Shown here piece after piece: positions 36,001 through 44,048 of a stretch of 64,000 nucleotides of DNA. How positions within the stretch are numbered: position 1 is the first letter of the stretch; each line of letters begins with the position of its first letter. Location of the stretch: positions 1 through 64,000 of the forward strand of contig CAKSBI010000003.1 of the NCBI GenBank assembly GCA_934437985.1, given 5' to 3'. A program made the translations under genes and the position numbers. The DNA is from an uncultured Lachnospiraceae bacterium. GTDB lineage: Bacteria > Bacillota > Clostridia > Lachnospirales > Lachnospiraceae. Under the pieces are notes generated by a model. It saw only the letters and a list, made by a program, of their open reading frames with translations. It had not been told where the DNA came from and ran no database searches.

Positions 36001-37589
36001 CTTGTAACAATCTCTTCACGGATTGCATCGATCGGAGGGTTTGTAACCTGTGCAAACAGCTGCTTGAAATAATCAAACAGCAGATGGCTCTTATCTGACA
36101 GTGCTGCAAGCGGTGTATCAACACCCATTGCAGCTATTGCCTCACCACCATTAAGTGCCATATTATATATTGAATTACGATATTCCTCGTAAGTATAACC
36201 AAATGCCTTCTGTAATCTCTTCTGTGTCTGGTCATTATATGTCTCAATACGTTTGTTAGGAATCTTAAGCTCCTTCAGGGACAAAAGATTGCTGTCAAGC
36301 CATTCGCCATACGGCTGCTTGAATATATATCTTTCTTTTACCTCTTCATCCTGCAGGATTTTTCCACCTACGGTATCAATAAGAAGCATTTTTCCCGGAT
36401 GAAGTCTTTCCTTTAATATAATCTCCTCTTCAGGGATATCAAGCACACCAACCTCTGATGCAAGAATTACATCACCATTTTTAAGCACATAATATCTGGA
36501 AGGCCTGAGTCCGTTACGGTCAAGCACCGCACCAACAAGATCACCATCTGAAAATACGATTGATGCAGGTCCGTCCCACGGCTCCATCATCGTTGCATAA
36601 TACTGGTAAAAATCTCTCTCATCCTGGTCAAGTGTCTGGTTATTGGCCCATGGCTCAGGGATTGTGATCATAACGGCAAGTGGCAGTTCCATTCCATTCA
36701 TCACAAGAAATTCCAGTGTGTTATCAAGCATTGCTGAATCTGAACCCCTTGTATCAACAACAGGAAGCACCTTGTGAAGCTGTCCCTTAAGGTACTCTGA
36801 TTCCATTGTCTCCTCACGGGCAAGCATCTTATCAGCATTACCCCTGATTGTATTAATCTCACCATTATGGACGATAAATCTGTTCGGATGTGCCCTTTCC
36901 CAGCTCGGATTAGTATTGGTACTGAATCTTGAATGTACCATGGCAATCGCTGATTCATAGTCTTTGTCCTGAAGGTCTGCAAAGAATGTCCTGAGCTGTC
37001 CTACAAGAAACATACCTTTATATACGATTGTCCTGCCGGACATTGATACAACGTAGGTATTATCATTAGATTGTTCAAATTCCCTTCTCGCTACATAAAG
37101 CTTTCTGTCAAATTCAAGTCCTTTCGATACATTATCAGGCTTTTTAATGAATACCTGGACAATATGCGGCATACATTCCCTTGCTTTGTGTCCAAGAACC
37201 TCCGCATCAACAGGTACCTCCCTGTAACCAAGAAGCTCAAGTCCTTCCTTCTCAATAATTACCTCAAACATTTTTCTGGCCTGGTTACGCTTAAGCTCAT
37301 TTTGCGGCAGGAACAACTGTGCAATTCCATACTCCCTTTCCCCGCCTATCTCTATTCCCAGTTTTTTACATTCTTTTTTAAAGAACTTGTGGGAAATCTG
37401 GAGAAGAATACCGACTCCATCACCGGTTTTACCTTCTGCATCTTTTCCTGCCCTGTGTTCAAGATTCTCTACTATTTTAAGAGCATTTTCAACTGTCTGG
37501 TGCGTCTTCACACCCTTACTGTTAACAACTGCACCTATACCACAGTTATCATGCTCAAATTGATTTCTGTATAGTCCCTTACTCTCCAT
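33051..37589 (-). CDS. gltB: Glutamate synthase, large subunit
   Basis: A 1512-residue enzyme. After a 15-residue propeptide the catalytic Cys16 is exposed (DNCGIGAV). The order is: class II amidotransferase domain (about 16-420), central domain, FMN-binding synthase domain with GYDGGTGAAPESS and the 3Fe-4S cysteines in MRVCNLDTCPVGVATQ, and the C-terminal beta-helix (GGQSFGAF, GGRVVVLG). It combines glutamine and 2-oxoglutarate into two glutamates. GGAGG precedes the ATG at 37589; an upstream in-frame start at 37691 overlaps the end of pyrG and is rejected. The 70-nt gap after pyrG has no terminator, so cotranscription with pyrG is likely. Confidence 0.96.
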   Translation of the reverse strand: MESKGLYRNQFEHDNCGIGAVVNSKGVKTHQTVENALKIVENLEHRAGKDAEGKTGDGVGILLQISHKFFKKECKKLGIEIGGEREYGIAQLFLPQNELKRNQARKMFEVIIEKEGLELLGYREVPVDAEVLGHKARECMPHIVQVFIKKPDNVSKGLEFDRKLYVARREFEQSNDNTYVVSMSGRTIVYKGMFLVGQLRTFFADLQDKDYESAIAMVHSRFSTNTNPSWERAHPNRFIVHNGEINTIRGNADKMLAREETMESEYLKGQLHKVLPVVDTRGSDSAMLDNTLEFLVMNGMELPLAVMITIPEPWANNQTLDQDERDFYQYYATMMEPWDGPASIVFSDGDLVGAVLDRNGLRPSRYYVLKNGDVILASEVGVLDIPEEEIILKERLHPGKMLLIDTVGGKILQDEEVKERYIFKQPYGEWLDSNLLSLKELKIPNKRIETYNDQTQKRLQKAFGYTYEEYRNSIYNMALNGGEAIAAMGVDTPLAALSDKSHLLFDYFKQLFAQVTNPPIDAIREEIVTSTTVYVGKQGNLIEEKPENCQVLKIENPILTNTDMLKIKNMDREGFKVCVVPITYYKSTKLKRAIDRLFVAVDKAYRDGANIVVLSDRGVDENHVPIPSLLAVSAVHQHLVETKKQTSLALILESGEPREVHHFATLLGYGAVAVNPYLAQDTIRELIDDNLLDKDYYAAVNDYNAAILHGIVKIASKMGISTIQSYQGAKIFEAIGISQNVVDTYFNGTVSRVGGIDLEDIERQTDDRHSRAFDPLGLEIDLTLDSLGKHKRRSGGEEHRYNPQTIHMLQQAAWTGNYELYKEYSKLIDEEKSGYLRSMMDFAYPEKGIPLDEVESEDEIVKRFKTGAMSYGSISEEAHETLAIAMNNLHGKSNTGEGGESDERLDSAGSKVDRCSAIKQVASGRFGVTSRYLVSAKEIQIKMAQGAKPGEGGHLPAKKVYPWIAKTRHSTPGVSLISPPPHHDIYSIEDLAELIYDLKNANKNADISVKLVSEAGVGTVAAGVAKAGAQVILISGYDGGTGAAPESSIHNAGLPWEMGLAETHQTLIMNGLRDRVRIETDGKLMSGRDVAIAALLGAEEFGFATAPLVTMGCIMMRVCNLDTCPVGVATQNPELRKRFKGKPEYVENFMRFIARDLREHMAKLGIKTIDEMVGRTDLLKVKNDSGLRMADKMDLTQILNNPFAAEGENVIFDKRKVYDFELEKTLDERVLLKKLGAAVREGKKASIDIKVGNTDRAFGTILGAEITRNHKNGLPEDTITVNCNGAGGQSFGAFIPAGLTLSLCGDTNDYFGKGLSGGKLVLYPPENRGYKAEDNIIAGNVALYGATSGKVFINGIAGERFAVRNSGAYAVVEGVGEHGCEYMTGGRVVVLGRTGKNFAAGMSGGIAYVLDEDNHLYRNLNKDMISIEKVESKYDIQELKAMIEEHVQATGSRRGKQILEDWNDYIDKFKKIIPNDYKKMVALASKLEEKGMSTEQAQMEAFYESFAGKEGE

Positions 37590-37659
37590 ACTTTCTTTCC
37601 TCCTGTCATATAATGAAAGTTTGTATCCGGCCCCCGCCTGCAAAATATGATGAACCACC

Positions 37660-39270
37660 TTATGAGTTGTAATATTTGTACCATACGGCACTCTCTATTA
37701 ACCCCTTAAATAAAGGATGTGCTTTGTTCGGTCTTGACTTAAACTCCGGATGCCCCTGTGTTGCAATGAAATAATGCAGGTCAGGTAATTCTAACATCTC
37801 TACTATTCTGTTATCAGGTGATTTCCCGGAAAACACCATCCCTTCAACTTCAAGCTCATCCCTGTATGCGTTATTGACTTCATATCTGTGTCTGTGTCTC
37901 TCATGTATTAATTCTTCGCCAAACAGGTTTTTAGCCAGGCTTCCTTCGGTAAGTACACATGGATATGCACCAAGCCGCAATGTACCGCCCCTGTTAGTAA
38001 CACCCTCCTGCTCCGGCATAAGGTCAATAACCGGATGTTTTGTATCCGGATCAAATTCAATGCTGTTAGCATCACTATATCCAAGTACGTTTCTTGCGTA
38101 TTCAACAATTGCCATCTGCATTCCAAGGCATATTCCAAGAAATGGAACATTGTTTTCCCTTGCATACTTTATAGCCGTAATCTTACCTTCTATCCCACGT
38201 TTACCAAAGCCGCCGGGAACCAGTATTCCATCAATATGCCTGAATTTATCTTCAACATTTTTCTCCGTCAGCTCCTCTGAATCAACCCATTCAATGTTAA
38301 CCAGTGACCTGCTCGCAATCCCTCCGTGCTTTAACGCTTCTACAACGCTAAGATATGCATCATGTAACTGAATATATTTACCCACAATTGCAATCCTTAC
38401 CTCTGTCTTTGGATTACGCAGATTATGTGTCATCTCTATCCAGTCAGTAAGATCCGGCTCCGGACATTCTATATCAAGTGCTTCACATACAGCCTGCGCA
38501 AGATTCTCTTTTTCCATTGCAAGCGGTGCTTCATACAGATATTCAACATCAAGATTCTGGAGCACATTTTTTACAGGTACATTGCAAAATAATGCTATCT
38601 TGCTTTTAATATCCTCACTTATCTCATATTCACTCCTGCATACGATTATATCAGGCCACAGACCCATACCCTGCAGCTCTTTTACACTTTGCTGCGTCGG
38701 CTTTGTCTTAAGCTCACCGGATGCCTTAAGATAAGGAATCAGCGTTACATGGATCAGGATTGCATTTTCATGCCCGACATCATGCTGGAATTGTCTGATT
38801 GCTTCAAGGAACGGCTGGCTTTCAATATCCCCAACCGTTCCACCAACCTCAATAATAGCAATACTGTTATCTTCGCCTTCCTTATGATAAAACCGGCTTT
38901 TTATTTCATTGGTAATATGTGGTATTACCTGTACCGTTCCCCCGCCATAATCTCCACGTCTTTCTTTTTGTAATACCGACCAGTATATCTTACCTGTAGT
39001 AATATTAGAATTCTTATCAAGATTCTCATCAATGAATCTCTCATAATGCCCAAGATCAAGGTCAGTCTCTGTTCCATCATCTGTTACAAATACTTCTCCA
39101 TGCTGAATCGGATTCATAGTTCCGGGATCCACATTAATATATGGATCGAACTTCTGCATTGTAACCTTATAGCCCCTGGCTTTAAGTAATCTGCCAAGTG
39201 AAGATGCAGTAATACCTTTACCAAGTCCGGAAACAACACCACCAGTTACAAAAACATACTTGATAGCCAT
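37660..39270 (-). CDS. pyrG: CTP synthase
   Basis: A 536-residue enzyme that aminates UTP to CTP with glutamine and ATP. The synthase half opens with [22 protein letters not shown] and has [17 protein letters not shown]; the glutaminase half has [10 protein letters not shown], nucleophile Cys in LGICLGMQ and the [12 protein letters not shown]is/Glu. Normal length. The transcript has a terminator hairpin between promoter and start (39336-39368), consistent with attenuation. It heads a unit with gltB and gltD. Confidence 0.97.
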   Translation of the reverse strand: MAIKYVFVTGGVVSGLGKGITASSLGRLLKARGYKVTMQKFDPYINVDPGTMNPIQHGEVFVTDDGTETDLDLGHYERFIDENLDKNSNITTGKIYWSVLQKERRGDYGGGTVQVIPHITNEIKSRFYHKEGEDNSIAIIEVGGTVGDIESQPFLEAIRQFQHDVGHENAILIHVTLIPYLKASGELKTKPTQQSVKELQGMGLWPDIIVCRSEYEISEDIKSKIALFCNVPVKNVLQNLDVEYLYEAPLAMEKENLAQAVCEALDIECPEPDLTDWIEMTHNLRNPKTEVRIAIVGKYIQLHDAYLSVVEALKHGGIASRSLVNIEWVDSEELTEKNVEDKFRHIDGILVPGGFGKRGIEGKITAIKYARENNVPFLGICLGMQMAIVEYARNVLGYSDANSIEFDPDTKHPVIDLMPEQEGVTNRGGTLRLGAYPCVLTEGSLAKNLFGEELIHERHRHRYEVNNAYRDELEVEGMVFSGKSPDNRIVEMLELPDLHYFIATQGHPEFKSRPNKAHPLFKGLIESAVWYKYYNS

Positions 39271-39335
39271 CTCTTATTCCCCTTCCCGATTAAATAATCC
39301 TTTGTTTACCAGAAATCAAATTTCATATAAACGAG

Positions 39336-39368
39336 AAAAGGTGTCAGAAACTGTACGTTCCTGACACC
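39336..39368 (-). terminator. Leader terminator (attenuator) of pyrG
   Basis: On the minus strand GGTGTCAGGAAC, 5-nt loop, GTTTCTGACACC (arms 39357-39368 and 39340-39351; 12 bp with one G-U pair), then TTTTCTC. It lies between the pyrG promoter and the gene, so it should end most transcripts unless relieved. Firmicute pyrG genes are known to use CTP-sensing attenuation; here the GGG needed for G reiteration is about 14 nt past the expected start, so the mechanism may differ. Confidence 0.75.
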
Positions 39369-39388
39369 CTTGTCATTAATTATAAAAT

Positions 39389-39417
39389 ATTTTAATTCGA
39401 ACATATTGATTTGTCAA
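39389..39417 (-). promoter_or_regulatory. Promoter of pyrG
   Basis: On the minus strand TTGACA (39412-39417), 17-nt spacer, TAAAAT (39389-39394). A second -10-like TATAAT follows 10 nt later (39379-39384) without a matching -35. Confidence 0.7.
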
Positions 39418-39469
39418 GTACAAATTCGCTTGAGTTCCAGTAAATAATTACCATAAAACCAAATCTAAG

Positions 39470-40441
39470 CTAACTAACGTTCATTCCCAACTGCTTTTTA
39501 ATATTATATAACTCCTCCTTCATATTTTGAATAATGGTATCTTTATCTGCCAGCTGCTCATCTTTGTCCGCCAGCTGCTCATCTTTATCTGCCAGCTGCT
39601 CATCTTTGTCTGCCAGCTGCTTCTCCTTACTTATAAGCAGTTGTTCTACACTGGCAATCCGCTCTTCCAGACTGGTAAGCTCAGCCACCTTATCTGCCAT
39701 CACCTCTTTTATCTTCGCATTGATTTCAGGCTGCATAAGTTCCCACATTGCTTCACACATATACTCGCTACCTCCTTTTGCCGATTGAAACACCCACTTA
39801 TTTGCTTTAATTATAACGTCCATAACTACTTCCGCATTGTCTCTTTCCCATTTTGACATTGCGTTTTTTTCCAGCAATACAAGCTTTTGGGCTTTACAGG
39901 TATCCACTTTTCCTGTTAATGCCGATAACCAGGGGTGTGTTTCAAAGTCTATTTCATTCAACACAATTATTCTGATCTCAAACAATTGTGTTACATTTAT
40001 AGTATACACTCCTTTTTGATGTTTTACAACTATTCTTTTACCTTTCAGCTGCTTAAGTAACTTGACCGGTTTTGCAGCCCTCACAAAAATCAATGTTATA
40101 TCCTCAAAATCTCTTGGCTCTATCTCAGTCTGTTCGCTTTTAAAAAGACATGCATAAGCAATTCCTTTTGAAAACACGTCAATATCCAGTTCATCGCCAA
40201 CGCCTTTGTACTCAAATACATTCAATCTGTTAAATTGCATTAACAGATCATCTTCCCTGTCTTCAATGTCTTCACGCTTAATTATAATCAGGTCAATAAA
40301 TTTCGGACTATTATTTAAGACATATTCAGAATGAAATGTGATGTGTTCTGCATGATTTTTCAGTTCAAGTTTCATTGCAGATACGAAACCATGATGCCAT
40401 TTGATGTATGCTTTATTTTTTCCTTTTGTAATATTACCCAA
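39470..40441 (-). CDS. PD-(D/E)XK nuclease-like protein with repeated coiled-coil tail
   Basis: A 323-residue protein. The N-terminal 120 residues show a PD-(D/E)XK-type core: HHGF-V-AMKLELKN, KFIDLIII (Asp) and NVFEYKG (Glu-x-Lys), as in Rpn/transposase-associated nucleases common in Lachnospiraceae. The middle is helical. The C-terminus is a coiled coil with four QLADKD(E/T) heptads encoded by a 21-bp tandem repeat. No inverted repeats or target duplications are visible, so I do not call it a mobile element. Start is TTG at 40439-40441 with GGGGAG 8 nt upstream. Function is unknown; it interrupts the nitrogen gene cluster. Confidence 0.6.
   Translation of the reverse strand: MGNITKGKNKAYIKWHHGFVSAMKLELKNHAEHITFHSEYVLNNSPKFIDLIIIKREDIEDREDDLLMQFNRLNVFEYKGVGDELDIDVFSKGIAYACLFKSEQTEIEPRDFEDITLIFVRAAKPVKLLKQLKGKRIVVKHQKGVYTINVTQLFEIRIIVLNEIDFETHPWLSALTGKVDTCKAQKLVLLEKNAMSKWERDNAEVVMDVIIKANKWVFQSAKGGSEYMCEAMWELMQPEINAKIKEVMADKVAELTSLEERIASVEQLLISKEKQLADKDEQLADKDEQLADKDEQLADKDTIIQNMKEELYNIKKQLGMNVS
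39541..39624 (-). repeat. Four 21-bp tandem repeats encoding heptads
   Basis: Four units of 21 bp (39541-39561, 39562-39582, 39583-39603, 39604-39624), plus-strand pattern CTTTRTCYGCCAGCTGCTCAT. Units 1 and 3 are identical; units 2 and 4 carry the G variant, so the array looks like a duplicated 42-bp pair. Each codes for QLADKDE. Repeat number may vary between strains. Confidence 0.9.
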
Positions 40442-40473
40442 ATACTCTTCTCCCCATACAATGTTTTATTGTA

Positions 40474-40494
40474 TTATGATATCATTTATCATAA
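40474..40494. promoter_or_regulatory. Inverted repeat upstream of the PD-(D/E)XK-like gene
   Basis: Perfect 8-bp arms TTATGATA (40474-40481) and TATCATAA (40487-40494) with a 5-nt spacer, about 33 nt before the TTG start. It may be an operator or an mRNA hairpin. The rest of 40501-40650 is A+T-rich with nothing else recognised. Confidence 0.45.
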
Positions 40495-40652
40495 AGTGAT
40501 GTTTAACAAAAATCCATTAATTATTTTGTGCATATATAACAATAAAATAATATTCACAATATAATACATATTATAATTTTATTCATATTGCACAACTAAC
40601 ACTTATGCTTATATCAACGCCTTTGCCTTTTAATTCTATCAGGCTTTCTTAT

Positions 40653-40700
40653 AAAAAAAGCATTCAGACTACCTGTATTATGGTAATCCGAATGCCTTTT
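40653..40700 (-). terminator. Intrinsic terminator of the amt-PII gene
   Basis: On the minus strand GGCATTCGGATTACC, 8-nt loop, GGTAGTCTGAATGC then TTTTTTT (40653-40659). The stem has two mismatches. It lies 39 nt after the amt stop. Confidence 0.85.
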
Positions 40701-40738
40701 ACTGCTAACCGGTACTGTTATTATATTAATTGATCTGC

Positions 40739-42523
40739 TTACTCAACGTCCTGAAGTGCTGCAAAGCCTTCCTCACCGGTCCTTACCTTAACAACCTGCT
40801 CAACATTGTATACGAATATCTTGCCATCTCCTATATGACCCGTATAAAGAGTCTTCTTAACAGTGTCAATTACTGATGCAACAGGAATCTTACTTACAAC
40901 AACCTCTATCTTTACCTTTGGAAGAAGTGTTGCGTCAAGCTCAACTCCACGATACATTTCACCGGCGCCCTTCTGGATGCCGCAGCCCATTACCTGTGTC
41001 ATTGTCATACCTGTTACTCCAAGATTATTAAGTGCTTTTCTAAGCTTCTCATACCTTGAGAGCTTAGCAATGATAACTACCTTATATATACCTGATACAG
41101 ATGCCACAGGAGCCTGGGCAACCTTAATTGCCGCATCAATCTGGGCCTCAGAAGCCTTATTATATTCGCTTACACCAAGATCGGTATTCTCATTTTCATC
41201 CATTATGTTAGATATGTCCATAAGTGAGAATCCTGCATATGCTGATGGAAGTCCATGTTCTGCAATATCCATGCCTGTTATCTCTTCTTCTTCTGATGCC
41301 CTGAGGCCAAATATTGCTTTGATTGCCAGGAATGTAATTGTAATTGTAACTGCTGTGTATGCAATAATTATTATCATTCCCAAAAGCTGTGTACCAAGAA
41401 GCTTAAATCCGCCTCCGTAGAACAATCCCTTTCCACATATCTGGTTTGCACCATATGTAACTCCATCTCCAAATCCTCTTGCGAAAGCAGGTGCTGTATC
41501 TGTTGCAAAAAGACCTACAGCGATTGTTCCCCATATACCATTCATCATATGAACCGCAACAGCTCCGACAGGATCATCAACATGGAGCTTGTGATCTAAC
41601 AGCCATACGCCAAATACTACAAGTACACCGGCAACTGCACCGATAATGACCGAACCAACAACATCTGTTACATCACATGAAGCTGTAATAGCTACAAGTC
41701 CTGCAAGTGAAGCATTAAGACACATTGAAACATCAGGCTTTCCATATTTAACCCATGTAAATATCATACATACAACAGTTGCGATTGCCGGTGCAATAGT
41801 TGTTGTTACAAATATTGAGCCAAGCTCCTGTACATTTGTTGCTGCTGCACCATTGAATCCATACCAGCCAAGCCATAAGATGAATACACCAAGTGCGCCG
41901 ATCGGGATATTATGTCCCGGAAATGCATTAACCTTGACAATTTTTCCATTTTTATCCTTAGAAAACTTACCAATACGTGGTCCAAGTATTGCCGCACCGA
42001 TAAGGGCACATATACCACCTACCATGTGGATACAGGTAGATCCGGCAAAATCATGGAATCCCATCTGTGAAAGGAATCCGCCGCCCCATACCCAGTGTGC
42101 TTCAATCGGATATATAAAACCTGAAATAACAGCTGAATACACACAGTATGAAAGGAATTTTGTCCTCTCTGCCATTGCCCCTGAAACTATTGTTGCCGTT
42201 GTGGCACAAAATACAAGGTTGAATACGAAGTTTGACCAGTCAAAGTCCTGATATGACGTAAATATGTCAAATCCCGGTTTACCTATAATACCGACAATGT
42301 CTTCTCCAAGCAACAGACCAAAGCCGATAAGAATGAACATTACAGTACCAATACAAAAGTCCATAAGGTTCTTCATAATAATGTTACCTGCGTTCTTTGC
42401 CCTTGTAAATCCGGTTTCAACCATTGCGAAACCTGCCTGCATCCAGAATACAAATGCTACTCCTATCAGGAACCATACTCCAAACACGTTGTCAGATACA
42501 ATCTGCATTAATTCTTCTGTCAT
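40739..42523 (-). CDS. amt: Ammonium transporter fused to a PII signalling domain
   Basis: A 594-residue fusion. Residues 1-420 are an Amt channel with 11 expected helices: FWMQAGFAMVETGF, the first pore His in GSTCIHMVGG, WYGFNGAA, and the second pore His in GAVAVHMMNGIWGT. After a linker of about 50 polar residues, residues 470-594 are a GlnB/GlnK domain with IQKGAGEMYRG, PKVKIEVVV and the C-terminal signature TGHIGDGKIFVY. Separate GlnK normally plugs Amt trimers when nitrogen is plentiful; here the regulator is tethered. The T-loop residue equal to Tyr51, the uridylylation site, is Leu529. RBS GGAGGAG precedes the ATG. Terminators lie on both sides. Confidence 0.93.
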   Translation of the reverse strand: MTEELMQIVSDNVFGVWFLIGVAFVFWMQAGFAMVETGFTRAKNAGNIIMKNLMDFCIGTVMFILIGFGLLLGEDIVGIIGKPGFDIFTSYQDFDWSNFVFNLVFCATTATIVSGAMAERTKFLSYCVYSAVISGFIYPIEAHWVWGGGFLSQMGFHDFAGSTCIHMVGGICALIGAAILGPRIGKFSKDKNGKIVKVNAFPGHNIPIGALGVFILWLGWYGFNGAAATNVQELGSIFVTTTIAPAIATVVCMIFTWVKYGKPDVSMCLNASLAGLVAITASCDVTDVVGSVIIGAVAGVLVVFGVWLLDHKLHVDDPVGAVAVHMMNGIWGTIAVGLFATDTAPAFARGFGDGVTYGANQICGKGLFYGGGFKLLGTQLLGMIIIIAYTAVTITITFLAIKAIFGLRASEEEEITGMDIAEHGLPSAYAGFSLMDISNIMDENENTDLGVSEYNKASEAQIDAAIKVAQAPVASVSGIYKVVIIAKLSRYEKLRKALNNLGVTGMTMTQVMGCGIQKGAGEMYRGVELDATLLPKVKIEVVVSKIPVASVIDTVKKTLYTGHIGDGKIFVYNVEQVVKVRTGEEGFAALQDVE

Positions 42524-42552
42524 AAAAATCTCCTCCTCGTATTTTCATATAT

Positions 42553-42606
42553 AAAAAGGTGCAGCGAAGAGTAGTTTTTCTACTGTGCTCCGTTGCACCT
42601 TTTTTT
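42553..42606 (-). terminator. Terminator between purF and amt, in the amt leader
   Basis: Long hairpin with outer arms GGTGCA (42558-42563) and TGCACC (42594-42599) and inner GTAG/CTAC around an A5 loop. It is flanked by T5 on the minus strand (42553-42557) and T7 on the plus strand, so it works in either direction. It ends purF transcripts, or acts as an attenuator if amt uses the promoter at 42623-42651. It is only about 30 nt before the amt ATG. Confidence 0.8.
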
Positions 42607-42622
42607 AGTATTATTATATTTA

Positions 42623-42651
42623 GTATTATTTTATAGGATATATATTATCAA
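42623..42651 (-). promoter_or_regulatory. Possible amt promoter overlapping the purF stop
   Basis: On the minus strand TTGATA (42646-42651), 17-nt spacer, TAATAC (42623-42628). It overlaps the last purF codons. If real, the amt transcript begins just ahead of the terminator at 42553-42606. Confidence 0.4.
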
Positions 42652-44011
42652 AGCATGCTTTACATAACGGAAGCCCCGGTACCATTTTCTGAAGGTCTTC
42701 AATCCTCATGTAACCAAGTGATTCAGCACCGATAAGCTCTCTTATCTCTTCCGTCGAATGCGATGAAGCGATAAGCTGCTTATTGGATGGCACATCCGTT
42801 CCGTAGTAACACGGATATAAAAACGGTGGCGAACATATCCTTACATGGACGCTCTTTGCTCCGGCCTTCTTAAGCAAATGAATGAGATTGGCTATGGTAG
42901 TTCCACGAACTATCGAATCATCAACAAGAACAATATTTTTATCCTTAACTGCCGGTCCAAGAACACTAAGCTTAAGCTTTACCCCAAGCTCCCTTTCCTT
43001 TTGCGTAGGTTTTATAAATGTTCTTCCGACGTAACTGTTCTTATAAAATATCTGCCTGTATGGTATACCTGATTCATGTGCATATCCTGCAGCTGCCGCA
43101 ATGCCGGAATCCGGAACACCCGCAACCAGGTCAGCATCAACCGGATATGCCTTTGCAAGTGCTGCACCGGCACGTAATCTTGATTCGTATACAGAAAAAC
43201 CATCTATATCACTGTCAAGCCTTGCAAAATATATATATTCAAATATACAATGCGCCTGCCTTTCCTGACATAGCGATGTATCAGAATGTATCCCATCAGG
43301 TGTTATGGTAACAATCTCACCAGGTCTTACATCCCTGACAAACTCAGCACCAATTGATGTTAATGCGCAGCTTTCAGATGTAATAATATAAGCGTCATCC
43401 TTTTTTCCGATACAAAGTGGCTTCAGACCAAATGGATCCCTTACCCCTATCAGCTTTCTCGGACTTGCAATAACCAGTCCATATGCACCCTTTATCTTAC
43501 CTGCGGTCTTAACAATTGCCTCTTCTACAGAAGCTGTACCAACTCTTGCCCTTGCAATAAGATATGCAATTACTTCAGAATCAATTGTTGTCCTGAATAT
43601 TGCCCCTCCCATTGAGAGTTCCTCACGCAGTTCCTCTGTATTAACCAGATTACCATTGTGTGCAAGAACAAGCGTTCCCTTTATGTAATTAAGTACAAGC
43701 GGCTGTGCATTATCTATCGTTGATTCACCGGTTGTCGAATACCTCACATGTCCAACACCGATATTACCTTTTAGCGGTTCCAGGGTCTTCTCCTTAAATA
43801 CCTCGTTTACAAGCCCCATACCCCTATGGACACTCATATTGCCTTTTTCGCCCTCCGTATCAGAGACTGCGATACCACAGGATTCCTGACCACGGTGCTG
43901 AAGTGATTCAAGACCATAATATATCTGATGTGCAACCTGATCTCCTGCAATGTCGTATATTCCGAATACTCCACACTCCTCTTTAATCCTGCGATCGGAT
44001 AACTCTAACAT
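42626..44011 (-). CDS. purF: Amidophosphoribosyltransferase
   Basis: A 461-residue enzyme for the first step of purine synthesis, PRPP plus glutamine to phosphoribosylamine. A 12-residue propeptide precedes the catalytic Cys13 (EECGVFGIYD). Class II amidotransferase motifs follow (LQHRGQESCGIAV, GHVRYSTTG, AHNGNLVN), then the PRPP loop VLVDDSIVRGTT. Cys in HCIFEYIYFAR, YPCYYGTD and the C-terminal LCKACF match the four ligands of the structural 4Fe-4S cluster of the Bacillus type, which is oxygen sensitive. It sits 37 nt after glnN, so it is read with its glutamine supplier rather than with other pur genes. Confidence 0.96.
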   Translation of the reverse strand: MLELSDRRIKEECGVFGIYDIAGDQVAHQIYYGLESLQHRGQESCGIAVSDTEGEKGNMSVHRGMGLVNEVFKEKTLEPLKGNIGVGHVRYSTTGESTIDNAQPLVLNYIKGTLVLAHNGNLVNTEELREELSMGGAIFRTTIDSEVIAYLIARARVGTASVEEAIVKTAGKIKGAYGLVIASPRKLIGVRDPFGLKPLCIGKKDDAYIITSESCALTSIGAEFVRDVRPGEIVTITPDGIHSDTSLCQERQAHCIFEYIYFARLDSDIDGFSVYESRLRAGAALAKAYPVDADLVAGVPDSGIAAAAGYAHESGIPYRQIFYKNSYVGRTFIKPTQKERELGVKLKLSVLGPAVKDKNIVLVDDSIVRGTTIANLIHLLKKAGAKSVHVRICSPPFLYPCYYGTDVPSNKQLIASSHSTEEIRELIGAESLGYMRIEDLQKMVPGLPLCKACFDNIYPIK

Positions 44012-44048
44012 TACGACCTGCCTCCATGTATATTAAACTAACATCATA

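Noticed and set aside
37590..37691. A longer gltB start at 37691.
   Set aside because: It overlaps the pyrG 3' end, lacks a good RBS, and would put 34 extra residues before the propeptide; the ATG at 37589 has GGAGG.
39340..39382. Classical CTP-dependent G-reiteration attenuation at pyrG.
   Set aside because: That mechanism needs transcripts that begin with GGG; the GGG here (39367-39369) is about 14 nt beyond the start expected from the promoter. Attenuation is still likely, but not by this route unless the start is mapped there.
39470..40441. The PD-(D/E)XK-like gene as part of an insertion sequence.
   Set aside because: No terminal inverted repeats or flanking target duplications are visible; the only repeats are internal and coding.
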